Source of the DNA: Paramecium sonneborni
Taxonomy: Eukaryota > Ciliophora > Oligohymenophorea > Peniculida > Parameciidae
Reading direction: 5' to 3'
Assembly (NCBI GenBank): GCA_905182985.1
Contig: CAJJDN010000126.1
Span: 284,105 to 348,104 of the forward strand
Length of the DNA: 64,000 nt
Below, in pieces: positions 1 to 15,584 of this stretch. The notes under the pieces were generated by a model. The model was not told where the DNA came from and made no database searches. It worked only from the letters and a program-made list of their open reading frames with translations. The position numbers and the translations under genes are program-made. The first letter of the stretch is position 1. Each line of letters begins with the position of its first letter.

Positions 1-1136
<1,136 letters not shown>

Positions 1137-1339
1137 TAATAATTTGCATTAACTATTAGTTTAGAACTTTATTTAATTTAAGTTGCTTTGTAGATATTTT
1201 AATTCATTTGAATTTGGTGGACTACCAAAACATAAGAATTTTTGAGTTTTTAATTCAATATCATTTGAGTTGAATTGTTAAATTTTTTTTCATTTTTTTT
1301 AATTATATATTGATATTAATTATTTAACATAAAAATAGT

Positions 1340-4300
1340 TCATGTTTCGATTTTTAATTATATAGCCTACTTGGATATTCTTTGTCTTGGAAATTTAGGA
1401 ATTAATTTAGGAAAAGTACCTTAACTTGAAAATGTTTTAGGTAGTTTACTTAAAGTATTAGATAAAATATTTGAAGGAATTTATGGTAGTTCAAATGTAA
1501 GAGTGGGAACAGATTTAGAGGGTTTGACTTCAATTTCTGTTTTTTTTTTCTTAAGAAAGAGAGGATGATCTTTTTGATCTCTATTTCCTTCAGTTTAAGG
1601 TATAATCAATTCTTCAAGTTATTATTCACTTAATATAGAAATAGAGCCATTCAATTTTTATAAAATTGATGATGAGATAGAATGATTCATTGTTGTAATA
1701 TTTTTAGGTACTCTTTAACTTAAAAGACTATCATTCATATTTAATAAATTATCATTTTGTTATTAAGATCTATTAGTCAATTAATTCTATTATTATTATT
1801 AATAATTGGAAAGACTCATAGTTTTATTTTAAAAAGTATTATTATTTGATGAAGTACTAGTAATTAATTGATATTCTAATTTTGACATTTGTACATTCTA
1901 TTTTTATAAAGTTTATTAAAGTTAAACAGGATCTTTAATATCCATTAAGGGAAGGACTCTATCTTTTTTCTTTTCTTGTTTTCCATCATAAAAAGTAACG
2001 CCTTCTTTCATGATAATTAAATCAATTTATGGAACAGATGTTTTAATAGCAAATTAATTATTTGTCCCAATATTTTAATTAGTCTTACTAGTTAATTATA
2101 TAAGTTCAGATTGCATTTTATGATTCGGTATAAGATCTCTGACTTCTACAAGATTTCTTTTTTCACTGATATTTTGAAATGATTTTGGATATTTCTCTAT
2201 ATCTGGAGGTTTTTAAACAACAACCTTACCTTCATAATCAAATGTATATTTAGATTTAGAATCTACATTCAATCTTTTCAATTGTTTAACTTACTCTTAA
2301 ACTTCAAGTATTTTAATTTTATCATTCTATTCTTTTTATTATTGAATTGATATTTGTCTAAGTTTAGCCTATCTAATACTTTCAATATTAGGATCAAATT
2401 CTTATTCCTCTTCTAATTCACCCATTTTAATAAGTTATGAATTAAAACATTCACTTTATCTAGATGTCTTAATAGTCATTAATTTAGACATTCTTTTAGT
2501 ATCACTTCTCTTAATAATGGGAGAATTTGAATTTTCTCTGGATGTAACTTATTTAACTTATCCTTAACATCTTCTCCAATGTTCAGTATTGACAGCAATA
2601 GGTTCAGAGTCTTCAATTACATTTTCCTCAAAATCATCATTTCTTAAATTATATTTATCCATTAGAACAATAACCTACTCTCTAAACCAATTATATCCTA
2701 ACAAAGGTAAGATTGAGTTTATGTGCTTATTAATAATGATTGATGAACTTTAATGAAGTATTTATTTCATAATGCTTTTTGTTATATGCTCTGATTCCAC
2801 TATTGATATACAAAGTTCCTCATAAATCTATTGTTATTCTTCCATTACTAATTTTACAATATTATTATTTTGATAATAAATATAAAACAAATAAATTAAG
2901 GATCAATTATTATTATTTTTCTAGTATTTTTCTTCTAGGTATGCATATCTTCTAAGTTCCTTTTCTACCCAATATGGACAGTCTGGAATTGAAACATCAA
3001 GAATGTATTTTATAAGTAATAAGATATGTTCTATTGCAGCAAGGAAGAATGCACTAACCAAAGCATTTTAATTTCCAATAATTCCTTTAAATTATTCTTT
3101 ATTAACAGTTCCAATAACTATACAATTCATAAATGTTGCACAATAATTCATAATTTCAAAAATTTGCAACCAAATTCCTATCGAATCTGCAGCTTAAGCT
3201 CTTTCTCTTTTTAAAATATGTTAGTAATTATATATAGACCATCTTAAATTGATATAACAATTGATCATAAAAAATAAAGGAGCAGCTGGGAATGTTGGTG
3301 CAAACATAGTTGTATATCCAAATTAGATTGCAATACTTGTGTATTCATCATATAAAACCTTTTATGGTTATTTTACTCTACCTATTTCTAGTTCTTAAAG
3401 AAATGATAATTGAATTTCTGAACTCAATTTATCAGTACTAAAATTATGATTGCAAATTTTTGGAACTTATTTCTTATCTGCCAATCTCTTTGTGAATAAT
3501 GCCTTGAATTCTGTAAATTTATTAATTAGAATTCTCCTTTCTTATTTGAATAGAATATAAGGTAAAAAGTTACTCTTTACATTAGATATCACTCCTCTTG
3601 TTATAATAATACTTGCAACTGATACACTTAATTATGAAGCATCATTTTCAAATATAGCTACATAAACTACAGATACATAGGATATTAGAAATTCAAATAA
3701 GAATACTTTCAAAATATAAGAGTATTCTTATTCAGATTCATACATATGATTTTCCCAAGTTACTAATGATGAACATAATCTTTTGTATAAATCACAAAAC
3801 ACTGTCATCGAAACACCATTCAAAGAATTTATCACTATTGGCATTATAGAATCGTCTTTCCACTCTTGTAACCAAAGATTGAAAGCATAAAAACTTAATA
3901 CTATTATTGCTATTCCTATCAATATTACAGGCCCTTCTGCTATCAATCTTCTCTTAAAAGTTGTAAAGTAATCATAGATCTATATTTTATTTGTTGCCTC
4001 ATTTATTATATACTATCCTCTATACATTACTCTTTATGGTTAGGTTTGTCTAAATTTATGCATATCCCAACAAAATTTCAACTCTGATTCTCTATTCTTC
4101 CACTTCTCCATAAATAAAGTTGACCATAATGTCATTAACAATGCATAAAATGGAACTATTGAAGAACTAATTATTTCTCTATATACTTACTTCACTTCCT
4201 CTGTTATTATTATATATATTCCTAAAGCTGCCCCAAATACTGATGGAATCATTAACCAACCTATTATCTACACATTTAAAGCTATATACCATGCCACTAC

Positions 4301-6702
4301 AGGTCCAAAATATGAAGCAACAGCATGTAATGGTCTCAAGGCTATTTGTTATGTTTCATATCGAATTGAATCTTGAATACAATTATTCTATTATTCATCC
4401 CAAAACTATGTAATTTTTTCACACTTCTAAATATCCTCTAAAGGATAATGTGAGATAATTAACTTTTCTAAGACAAACTTATCAACATCAAACTCATCAT
4501 TAAGGGTATTTAAAATCAACATCTGAACTTATAGATCTTTTGGAAATTCAAAAAAACCTCTCTTATTATAGTTAAATTAACATATGTACTAAAATCAATT
4601 ATCTTACTTACTTTAGTTTAGAAATTGTAACATGATATTTGATACAGATCTGCTAAATTATAAATTGAATCAGGTGGTAATTTTAACACATAATAATGAA
4701 AAATAGACTTCACCTTTTTTGTTAAAGCATCATCATTATATTTATCCAACTCATCAAGATCTGGAGCATGAAATATCAAAAATTCAAAACTCCAACCTCT
4801 CTCTCTAAATGTCTATCTAATATTTTATAATTGCAAATAAACAATGTCTTATTCTACACTCAATGTACCTTTTGTTTAAATCACATATTAATATCCCAAT
4901 TCAGTTAAACTACTTATTTGTTATTTTATTTAAATATTTTCTTTATAATACTCCATAAATTTTTAATTGAAAGTCAATTCGAATGGTTTCAGACATCGAC
5001 TGTTTACTGTTTCAACTGATACTCCATGTAAGATTAAAGTTTTCATACAATGATACTTCTCTTATTCAATTGCTAAATGTAATGCATTTGATGGATTTTA
5101 ATCTGTCAAAATATTTATACATTGTTTCTAAAAAGTTATATAAATAAATACCTTATCAAAAATCTATTCTTTTAATTATTTTTTATTTTTTTGATTGCCC
5201 TCTTCAGAATAATCATAATATTCATAATCATTCTCTAAAATTATTTTTAGTATTTTTGGTTTTCCTTTAAATGCTGCTATATGTAGACAATTGAATCCTT
5301 AATAGACATTTACAAATGGATTACATTTCCTTCTTAAGAAATAAATAAAAAAGTCTGTATTACCTTGACATGCAGACCAATATTATAATCTACATTCATA
5401 TATCTCATTTTTTGTAAGATTTGCTTTACTATGATAAATGATGAACTTTTCTTTTAAAGTATTTTTTTTCTATAAATTATCAATATTTTAATCCTTCAAT
5501 TAATTATTTTTATTTAGTTTCTTAGTATGTTAATTTTTTAAGGGTGAAGATTCTTAATCAATTTATAATGCTGGAGGTTGTGTTATAATAATGTTGCATT
5601 AGTCTGCTTTGAACTAATTTTCTTAAATATTATCAATTATAAGTTTTTCAGAATTTGTATTTTTTTGATTTTAATTGAATATTTTTATTTCAGGTATTTT
5701 CTCTTCTTCAGGTTCCTTCATTTCAATTCGAGAATCATCATAGACAGGAATATCAGCTATCTCATCTATATTTTTTGATTGTATTTTTTTGCAACAACTT
5801 CTTTATTGAAACCTAATTAAGATTTATTAACTTGGAGTAAGTTTTTAATTACTTTTTGCAATCGTATTTTTTGATATAAATGAATTAGATGTTTGACTTT
5901 TATGATAATTCGATATATTAGAATATGGTATACCATTTTTAGAAGGTTCAGATTCAGGTGTTGACTCATCTTCTTTTATTTAAGTTTAAACGAATGGAAG
6001 TTAACTCGTTATTATCGTGGTTTATCTTTATTTTTTCTTCTTTGGTTTTCTATTCAAAGTTTATTTTGTTGTTACCGAAGCATAATTAATAATTGTATTC
6101 TCAAATATTTCACCAACATCTTTTCTATTAACATTTATGAAATTCTTTACTTGTATTAATCAGGTCTGTTTTCTAAAAATAAGTAATCTATAGGATAATT
6201 GCCTTATTAGTCAGTTTCTAATTAAAGTTGAAAATTTTTTAAGATTAGAAAATCAACTAGTTCTTTGTTACCATAATAAAAAGCCCAATGTAAAGGATTT
6301 GGCTTAGAGGTGTCTGATTCTGGAATTTGAGCACCATGATCAAGTAATAATTGTATTGTCTTCTCTTATTTATCTGGATTATACTCACCAGAATACCTTT
6401 GGAATAAATAGAAATAATGGATACCCTTTTATGCTTGCTAATTCTAAGGGAGTATAAGAATGCATATCACCTTTATTTAAGTCAATCATTAATTTATATT
6501 CTTTACACCACCACTTCAATAATTTATATTATCCTAAATAAGCTGCCCAATGTACGACATTTCGGTTTTGATCATCAACCATAGTAAAAAATGACTACAA
6601 TTTTTCTTGAGAAAACTTTAATTAGTCTTCAAAATGCTTCTTTAATGTAACTTTATTTCCATCCTTTACCCATTCTAATAACTAAGTTTGAGTAATTTGC
6701 AT
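1340..6702 (-). CDS. Ankyrin-repeat / anoctamin (TMEM16) fusion membrane protein
   Basis: Read leftward from ATG 6702-6700. The N-terminus has ankyrin repeats (VVHWAAYLGQYKLLKWW, then PNPLHWAFYYGNKELVDFL near 6290). An acidic, Ser/Lys-rich linker follows, then more ankyrin-like units around 5000-5400 (CLHIAAFKGKPKILK, NALHLAIEQEKYHCMK). A cytosolic region leads into the multi-pass anoctamin domain at about 2900-4400. Its hallmarks are LVTWENHMYESE followed by a long hydrophobic block, LYDEYTSIAIQFGYTTMF, and DSIGIWLQIFEIMNYCA. A basic, Ser-rich tail ends at TGA 1340-1342. Two introns restore the frame: 6397-6424 (28 nt) and 6125-6150 (26 nt). Anoctamins are Ca2+-dependent lipid scramblases or chloride channels, so a membrane scramblase or channel regulated through ankyrin contacts is inferred. 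Ion-binding residues were not checked one by one. Confidence 0.85.
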
Positions 6703-6941
6703 GTATTTTAAATAATGGAATAAAAATATAAATAACTCTATTCTTTGATTTTTATAACATAACTAGTTTTAGAATTCATAAAAGCAATATGTTCCATGAA
6801 TGTTATTAAGCACAGATTTAATAACTCAAATTACTATTTAATAATTAGAATATTACATAATTTTTAAGATTAAAATAGCATCATATATATATTGATATAA
6901 AAAATCATTGATTTGTAAATATTATAATTGAAATAACAAAA

Positions 6942-7727
6942 ATGCTAACAAAGTTGGTTAGTTTGGGTAAGATCAACTCAATTTGCTTCAGATCAGTATA
7001 TTAATACAATGTATTTGGTGCTCCTTATGAAGGATTAGATCCATCAAAACATATCTACATGAATAAAGGACTCTAAAATTGTATTATATTAATTTAAGTT
7101 ATATAGAATATGATGATTTCTTTAGATTGGGAGATTATCCATATGTAAATGATTATCCTGTAATGATTGATTCCCAATAATATGTACCATAAATTGCATA
7201 ATTGGTTGAATCTCACGTTAAATAGAAATTCGTAAGATTTGTTATCTATTAGAGTAAAATGCAACATTTACTGCTAATGAGTATGATAATGGTGATGTCT
7301 GGGCAGCCACTTGGGAAGAGCTTGGAGTAAATAATTTCAAAGTATTGACCCCAAACATTTTATTAAGACTTTCTGAATGTAATTACAATCAAATTATATT
7401 ATTTTAGCCATTGTTGTTAAAGAATCTAAATGGACATGGACTAAAGAACAAAGATATAGATTACATGTGACTTAAATTGTTCTTGGACCATAAGATTATA
7501 CTCATATGCCTACTTATTATTTTATCAATGATTACAATTAACTTCTTTGGATGTTAGCAAGATAATCCAATAATTGGACTTCTCCTGCTATTAGGGGAGT
7601 ACAAAATCCATTAGAGAAATAACTAACCCAGGATTTATAACCTAAACCTAAGATTTAATCATTGTTCAGAGACAGACCTGAAAATAATACATTCTTAAAT
7701 AGGTTATTAAAAGCAGTTCATCAATGA
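6942..7727 (+). CDS. Probable mitochondrial protein of unknown function
   Basis: Starts at ATG 6942 with a basic, hydroxylated N-terminus (MLTKLVSLGKINSICFRSVY) that looks like a mitochondrial presequence. The frame is carried through by three short introns: 7081-7106 (26 nt), 7232-7254 (23 nt) and 7379-7407 (29 nt). The rest is soluble and well composed, with stretches such as YEGLDPSKHIYMNKG, DVWAATWEELGVNNFKVL and KWTWTKEQRYRLHVTQIVLG, and ends AVHQ at TGA 7725-7727. It is about 235 residues long with no membrane helix and no motif I recognise. It could be a ciliate-specific subunit of a mitochondrial complex or ribosome; that is inference from the leader alone. Confidence 0.7.
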
Positions 7728-7970
7728 ATATCAATAAAATAAAGCATATTACATTATCATTTTTCATTAATTAACTACTAATTTTAATTAATATCTTCTT
7801 TTTTAAATTACCAAAAAATGTATAACAATTTATTATATTCAAATATTCATTCATTAGTATGAAAATACATTTAATCTTATCTTATATAATTTTCTAGTTT
7901 ATTTTAGTATTCCCTAACATTTTAAATTTCAGATTAATTCATTTATTTTTTATTATTATTCTTTTATTCA

Positions 7971-9698
7971 ATGCTTGGAAATAAAAATAATTTAACCAAT
8001 GAAGGTAATAATCTTATTCAATAATAAAAGAGAGATATAAAAGCGATTAAAAAATACAACAAAATATTGTTATCTTTTATTTGATATCAGTTTTTACATA
8101 TTCACTTGCAATTGTAATACTTTCTTATTCATAATATGTAAATTTTAATTCCACCCTCCCCAAAGAATTTGAATTATTAATTTACAATTGGGAACAAAAT
8201 CCTATAAAATATCTTAAATTTGCAGAAGAAAATGATTTAGCAAAAGTCACTGCTACTTTTTAAAATTAAAAAATTCAAAATTATTCAATTGATAATGAAA
8301 ATGTTTAGTTCACAATAGAAAAGCTGGATTCATTTACATTTATAAATAATTATACACTTAGATCAGATTGTGACTATGGCTTTTAATTATGTGGAGGAGT
8401 TGAACTGAATTCCAAATATTGTATAAACATAAATTAAATTACTTCAACTTTCTAATGTCCTTTTAATGATTTCTTAACATAATAGAACTTTACAAATGGT
8501 TATTTAAAAAACTACACTGTAAATCTACAGAATTTCTCTAATTATTTTTATGAAACAAAATTATAAATAAAAAAGGGATCTATCAATAAAACTATTATGT
8601 TGTTATCCTCTGTTTAATCTAGATAACCTGTAACCAATTTAAGATTTGGATTTAATGGAAAGATATGTAAAGATCCAAATGAATTTCAGGAATGTACAGA
8701 AACCTTATTAAATTATCAAGAAATCTAAAAAATGAAAGCATTAGAAGTTCTTAATCTTAATTCTATAAGTGAAATGAAGAATATTACAGTTAATGATACA
8801 ATCGGATTATATGCTGAAAGATATATTGAATTTCATATGGATTGTAGATATACTTTAATCGAAAGGGTTTTAGAAAGCCCTGAATATTATAAAAGTTTGG
8901 GATACATATTGTACATACAGACACTTTTTACTTTAGTTTATTGTATATTTATTGGAATAATCCTTAATTTGTTTCATTTTTTTATGCTCTCTGATTTTAC
9001 ATTTATTTTAGTTCTACCAATTTTAAATCAGAAGCAAATAAAAATAATACGTAGAATAGTTTACACAATAAGAATTGGTTCATTTTTATCATATGGTACA
9101 ATTATTTGTCTTTTGTATTTTTATGAAGCTTAATTTCATGATACTATTAATAGAATTGTAAGAAGTCGTTGTTTAGAAGACAATTTTTTATATATTATGG
9201 AGATAACCTTAGATGAGATTGATAAATTTAGAGAAAATTAAATTGCAATATTTTGGATATTTATTGTAGGTTTAATATTTGAAGTTTTTGCATGTTTTAT
9301 TATAGTTTACAGAGGAGCCAATGTTAAGAAAAAGAACTTACTTTAAAAATGTAAATTAATATAATAAACTTTAAGAATATGAACATGAATTAGAAATTAA
9401 GCATGATGAATAATAAAATCTATTTAAAATTGATTAAAAATAAGCATAAAATAGAATTTTGCCTAGATAATCTTTTACACCAAATGATAAGTAAATAATA
9501 AGATAATCTGTGATGTCTGAAAGATCATCATCGAGAAGAACCTAAAATAATAATGTGCTAGCTGATATAAATGAATAGGATGAGTTTAAAAATTAGAGGG
9601 AATCAATTAAACCAGTTTTTCAATAAAATTAATCTCCTCTTAACACTTTGCAATCACCAAATAATTTTTAAGGTTAAAAAATATAATTTAACCCATGA
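7971..9698 (+). CDS. Multi-pass membrane protein, unknown family
   Basis: ATG 7971; intron 1 is 8005-8030 (26 nt) and intron 2 is 9351-9375 (25 nt), both needed to keep the frame. After a basic cytosolic start comes one membrane helix (about residues 30-55, FYLISVFTYSLAIVILS). A region of roughly 290 residues follows with several cysteines (CDYGFQLCGGVEL, ITSTFQCPFND), likely outside the cytosol. Three more hydrophobic helices lie between 8900 and 9320. A charged, Gln/Ser-rich tail with RSSSRRT ends at TGA 9696-9698. The total is about 555 residues with four predicted helices. The arrangement of one helix, an extracellular Cys domain and three helices suggests a surface sensor or channel-like protein, but no conserved motif supports a specific role. 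Confidence 0.75.
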
Positions 9699-9876
9699 AG
9701 TTCACATTAATCTATAAAACTTAACTTTATTTTAATAAAAATAAGATTAGATAGTTACATAAATTCAAAATTCAAAATTTTTTTTTATATCTTCGATTAA
9801 ATTGTTACATTCCTAATCATTCTTTGCATTACTAAGATTCTTATAATTTATTTAACAATAAAAAATATCCATATTC

Positions 9877-12140
<2,264 letters not shown>

Positions 12141-12268
12141 AAAAATATTAATGTCTTATTTAAATTCAAATTCTTTTCACTTCTAAACTTTGTTATAATT
12201 ACTTTTGCTAATTTTTTCCATTATTCTAATGCATTTAAACACGAAATCTAAAAAATAATTCATCATTT

Positions 12269-12646
12269 ATGCTTTCTAATTCTAAAAATAATTCCATATA
12301 CTTTATCTATTTTATAATTAATCTCCAAATAGAATCTAAAAAGATTACCAAACATTTAAGATTTATTTAAGATTAAATTTAGAATCAAGTTTCTGTTTTA
12401 TTTACTTCAGAAAACCTTTATTCTCCATCTATTATTTTAAATAAGTAAACTTTTTATATTTAAGACAAACATATATTAAATTAACTTGAAGAATTTAATA
12501 TTGATAAAACTCAAAAATCCAAAATATATAAGAAATATCTAAAATAGATTAAGTAACTCATTCTTGAAGATAACACAACTCTTGGAAATAATACAAAGTA
12601 CATTATTACTTATGAATTTATTTAAATATATAAAATGAATTTTTGA
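12269..12646 (+). CDS. Possible small hypothetical protein
   Basis: A frame of 125 codons without TGA, from ATG 12269 to TGA 12644-12646. It contains reasonable stretches (SVLFTSENLYSPSIILNKQ, KTQKSKIYKKYLKQIKQLIL). It lies in a 550-base gap between the kinase start and the duplicated block. A frame of this length is not rare by chance under this code, so it is only a candidate. I see nothing else in this gap. Confidence 0.25.
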
Positions 12647-12961
12647 AGAGATTTTTTTTAAATACTTTCGAATAATAAACCATCATTGATATAAACAACA
12701 TTGATCATAAAAATAAAATATAAAAAAATTCATTTATTTAGTAAATTTTATTCTTCCCATTTCCTTCACATGCTGTTTTGTGCATTCTAATTAATTTCAT
12801 TTAGTTTAAAAAAAATATATTTCATGTTTCCTAGTGCTTCTAAAAATAATTTATAATAATATTTTGAAAAGTTATAAAAATTCTTGCACAGACGATTTAA
12901 CTTTATTTTATGGATGAGTGTATATAAAATAAAACAAAAAGATAATATAAATAAGTTAACT

Positions 12962-13246
12962 TCATACAGAATTTTGATTTTCCATTTAAATTTCAGTTTC
13001 ATCAAAACTTTTTGAAGTCCTAGCTACTATAATTCCTCTTCTTCTGCATTTTCTTCTTGCATATACTTCAGTTATGTATGGTTATGAGTTGTTTTGTGGA
13101 GTTCTATCAAAATCTACTGTTGAAGTGCTTTAGTTATCTGAGTTATCCTAATTATCTATTTGATCAATATAAATATGGTTTTCCAAGGAATTAATGAAAG
13201 TTGTTTAAGGTTAAGTGTTTGATATTCTGTAAGGGGAGTTTCCCAT
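12962..13246 (-). CDS. Small protein with MGNS N-terminus, possible N-myristoylation
   Basis: Reads from ATG 13246-13244 to TGA 12962-12964, 94 residues, starting MGNSPYRISNTQPQ. It is polar and Asn/Gln/Ser-rich with a central cluster of arginines (ARRKCRRRGII) and an acidic end. Gly2 and Ser at position 4 fit a weak myristoylation context, which with the basic cluster would suit membrane attachment; this is inference. An identical copy lies at 14063-14347 in the duplicated block. The short frame could in principle be chance, but its composition is that of a real ciliate protein. Family unknown. Confidence 0.45.
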
Positions 13247-13461
13247 TATTTTAATAATAAATTTCAAGCAAATATTCTTGGCTTTAAAGTAAAATTTAAA
13301 TGAAAAATTGAAACTTCTATTTTTTTACATTTAAACTAAAGAAAGAAATTAACAAAAATAGTTAGTTACTATTAATGAAACCATTGAAAATAAAAGATAT
13401 AAGTTGATAGTATATTTCAAAAGAAAAAAAATTCTAACTCAGAATCGATATCTCAAATTTG

Positions 13462-13752
13462 TCATCTTTTGATTAGTCCAATTAGTGTTTATTAAAATTT
13501 ATATTGTTCATCAACTTTCAATTAAGCTGTTTACTATATGTTTCTCTTATTGTTAAAAATTACACCTTGAATCTTTATCTATTATTATTGAGTTAACTAT
13601 TTAAAATTTTATTAAGGTGATGGAGTTTTTGAAAAAGTCGGAGGTGAGTTTTTAATTTGTTGTTTAAATTAATCATGATTTTATGTTGAAATTTATTTTA
13701 ACTTTTTCAACTGAGATTAACTTGATTGCTATTTCTGAATAGAACATCCCAT
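13462..13752 (-). CDS. Small protein with MGCS N-terminus, possible myristoyl/palmitoyl anchor
   Basis: ATG 13752-13750 to TGA 13462-13464, 96 residues, starting MGCSIQKQQSSQSQLKK. The MGCxxxK start is the classic context for N-myristoylation plus cysteine palmitoylation. The body is Gln-rich, basic and disordered (SPPTFSKTPSPQQN), ending in a short helix-like segment. Many glutamines are TAA/TAG, as in neighbouring genes. It lies just upstream of, and in the same direction as, the MGNS gene. The identical second copy is at 14563-14853. Family unknown. Confidence 0.5.
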
Positions 13753-14062
13753 TCTCTTCTTTAAATATTTAATTTAGACAAATATTTGGATTNAAACAAC
13801 ATTGATCATAAAAATAAAATATAAAAAAATTCATTTATTTAGTAAATTTTATTCTTCCCATTTCCTTCACATGCTGTTTTGTGCATTCTAATTAATTTCA
13901 TTTAGTTTAAAAAAAATATATTTCATGTTTCCTAGTGCTTCTAAAAATAATTTATAATAATATTTTGAAAAGTTATAAAAATTCTTGCACAGACGATTTA
14001 ACTTTATTTTATGGATGAGTGTATATAAAATAAAACAAAAAGATAATATAAATAAGTTAACT

Positions 14063-14347
14063 TCATACAGAATTTTGATTTTCCATTTAAATTTCAGTTT
14101 CATCAAAACTTTTTGAAGTCCTAGCTACTATAATTCCTCTTCTTCTGCATTTTCTTCTTGCATATACTTCAGTTATGTATGGTTATGAGTTGTTTTGTGG
14201 AGTTCTATCAAAATCTACTGTTGAAGTGCTTTAGTTATCTGAGTTATCCTAATTATCTATTTGATCAATATAAATATGGTTTTCCAAGGAATTAATGAAA
14301 GTTGTTTAAGGTTAAGTGTTTGATATTCTGTAAGGGGAGTTTCCCAT
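14063..14347 (-). CDS. Second copy of the MGNS small protein (probable assembly duplicate)
   Basis: Exact equivalent of 12962-13246 shifted by 1101 bases within the second copy of the N-joined block. It should probably be counted once. Confidence 0.4.
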
Positions 14348-14562
14348 TATTTTAATAATAAATTTCAAGCAAATATTCTTGGCTTTAAAGTAAAATTTAA
14401 ATGAAAAATTGAAACTTCTATTTTTTTACATTTAAACTAAAGAAAGAAATTAACAAAAATAGTTAGTTACTATTAATGAAACCATTGAAAATAAAAGATA
14501 TAAGTTGATAGTATATTTCAAAAGAAAAAAAATTCTAACTCAGAATCGATATCTCAAATTTG

Positions 14563-14853
14563 TCATCTTTTGATTAGTCCAATTAGTGTTTATTAAAATT
14601 TATATTGTTCATCAACTTTCAATTAAGCTGTTTACTATATGTTTCTCTTATTGTTAAAAATTACACCTTGAATCTTTATCTATTATTATTGAGTTAACTA
14701 TTTAAAATTTTATTAAGGTGATGGAGTTTTTGAAAAAGTCGGAGGTGAGTTTTTAATTTGTTGTTTAAATTAATCATGATTTTATGTTGAAATTTATTTT
14801 AACTTTTTCAACTGAGATTAACTTGATTGCTATTTCTGAATAGAACATCCCAT
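14563..14853 (-). CDS. Second copy of the MGCS small protein (probable assembly duplicate)
   Basis: Exact equivalent of 13462-13752 shifted by 1101 bases within the second copy of the N-joined block. It should probably be counted once. Confidence 0.4.
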
Positions 14854-14909
14854 TCTCTTCTTTAAATATTTAATTTAGACAAATATTTGGATTAATAAAT
14901 TGAATTTAT

Positions 14910-15584
14910 TCATAAATTCATATTTTAAACTAATAAATTATAACATAATCTAAAAATAGATGGTGTATTATATAAAAACCCATTAAATAAATTATAAGAT
15001 CTAAAAAATAACATAATACATTTAAAAGTATTTTTTCCATTATTAAATTCTTATGCTTCTCTTTTTGTTGTTTCAGCAGCTCTTTTGATTCTTAACTCTC
15101 TTCCTTTAATTTCTATTGTTTAAGCTTAAAGCGCTTTTTTAAAATAAATACTCAATAAAGCACACATATCTAAAACCTTTTCCAAGATTTCTTTAGAGGA
15201 TCCTTGATTACTCTTCAATTACTTTTCTGACTTCTATTTCTTCAATATCAATATCAAATGGCATATTCCCAATAAACACTGGTTTATTATGATTTTTCTA
15301 AGACTCTATTTTTTATTATTATTAACTTTTCTTCTTTAGTAATAAGTTAATAATAATATTATCCAAAGCATATATTAAATAATTATTTTATGTATTATGT
15401 TTGATATAAGTTCTAATTATCATGTTGTATTTTAATTGTTTTAAATAACAATGGGTTATTATTGAACTTCTATTTCATGATCTTCTTAAAAATCCTAAAT
15501 TTGATATAAATCATAAGAAAATTCTTCGAAACTATCAATGCAGGTGACTATGCTTTTTTCATTTAATTAAGTTGCTTAATTCAT
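14910..15584 (-). CDS. RNA-binding protein with RRM domain (frame broken)
   Basis: ATG 15584-15582 gives MNQATQLNEKSIVTCIDSFE. The middle carries an RRM: RNP2-like PVFIGNMPFDIDIEEIEVRK, RNP1-like GKGFRYVCFIEY, then IKGRELRIKRAAETTKRE. The last is the usual end of an RRM in Nop12/RBM34-type nucleolar proteins. The stop is TGA 14910-14912. Two frame changes are needed, near 15430 and near 15130, where the best continuation on each side is in a different frame and no clean intron bridges all residues. Either unusual introns or single-base errors explain this. A role in RNA or ribosome maturation is inferred from the RRM only. Confidence 0.65.

Larger units (their letters stand above)
12693..13792. 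repeat. 1,100-base segment, copy 1 of an N-joined duplication
   Basis: This segment recurs from 13794 with a constant offset of 1101. The two copies meet at a single N at 13793. The copies look identical wherever compared, including homopolymers. The pattern of a contig end repeated at the next contig start, separated by one N, is that of an unmerged assembly overlap rather than a real tandem duplication. Confidence 0.9.
13794..14893. repeat. 1,100-base segment, copy 2 of an N-joined duplication
   Basis: Second copy of 12693-13792, beginning right after the N at 13793 and ending at 14893, where unique sequence resumes. It repeats both small minus-strand genes of copy 1. Confidence 0.9.

Noticed and set aside
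3728..3946. A separate 72-residue minus-strand protein
   Set aside because: It is an internal piece of the ankyrin-anoctamin gene, bounded by TAA/TAG codons that mean Gln in this code.
12693..14893. Genuine tandem gene duplication of the two small MG proteins
   Set aside because: The copies look identical and the junction is a single N, as at two other sites, so an assembly overlap is far more likely.
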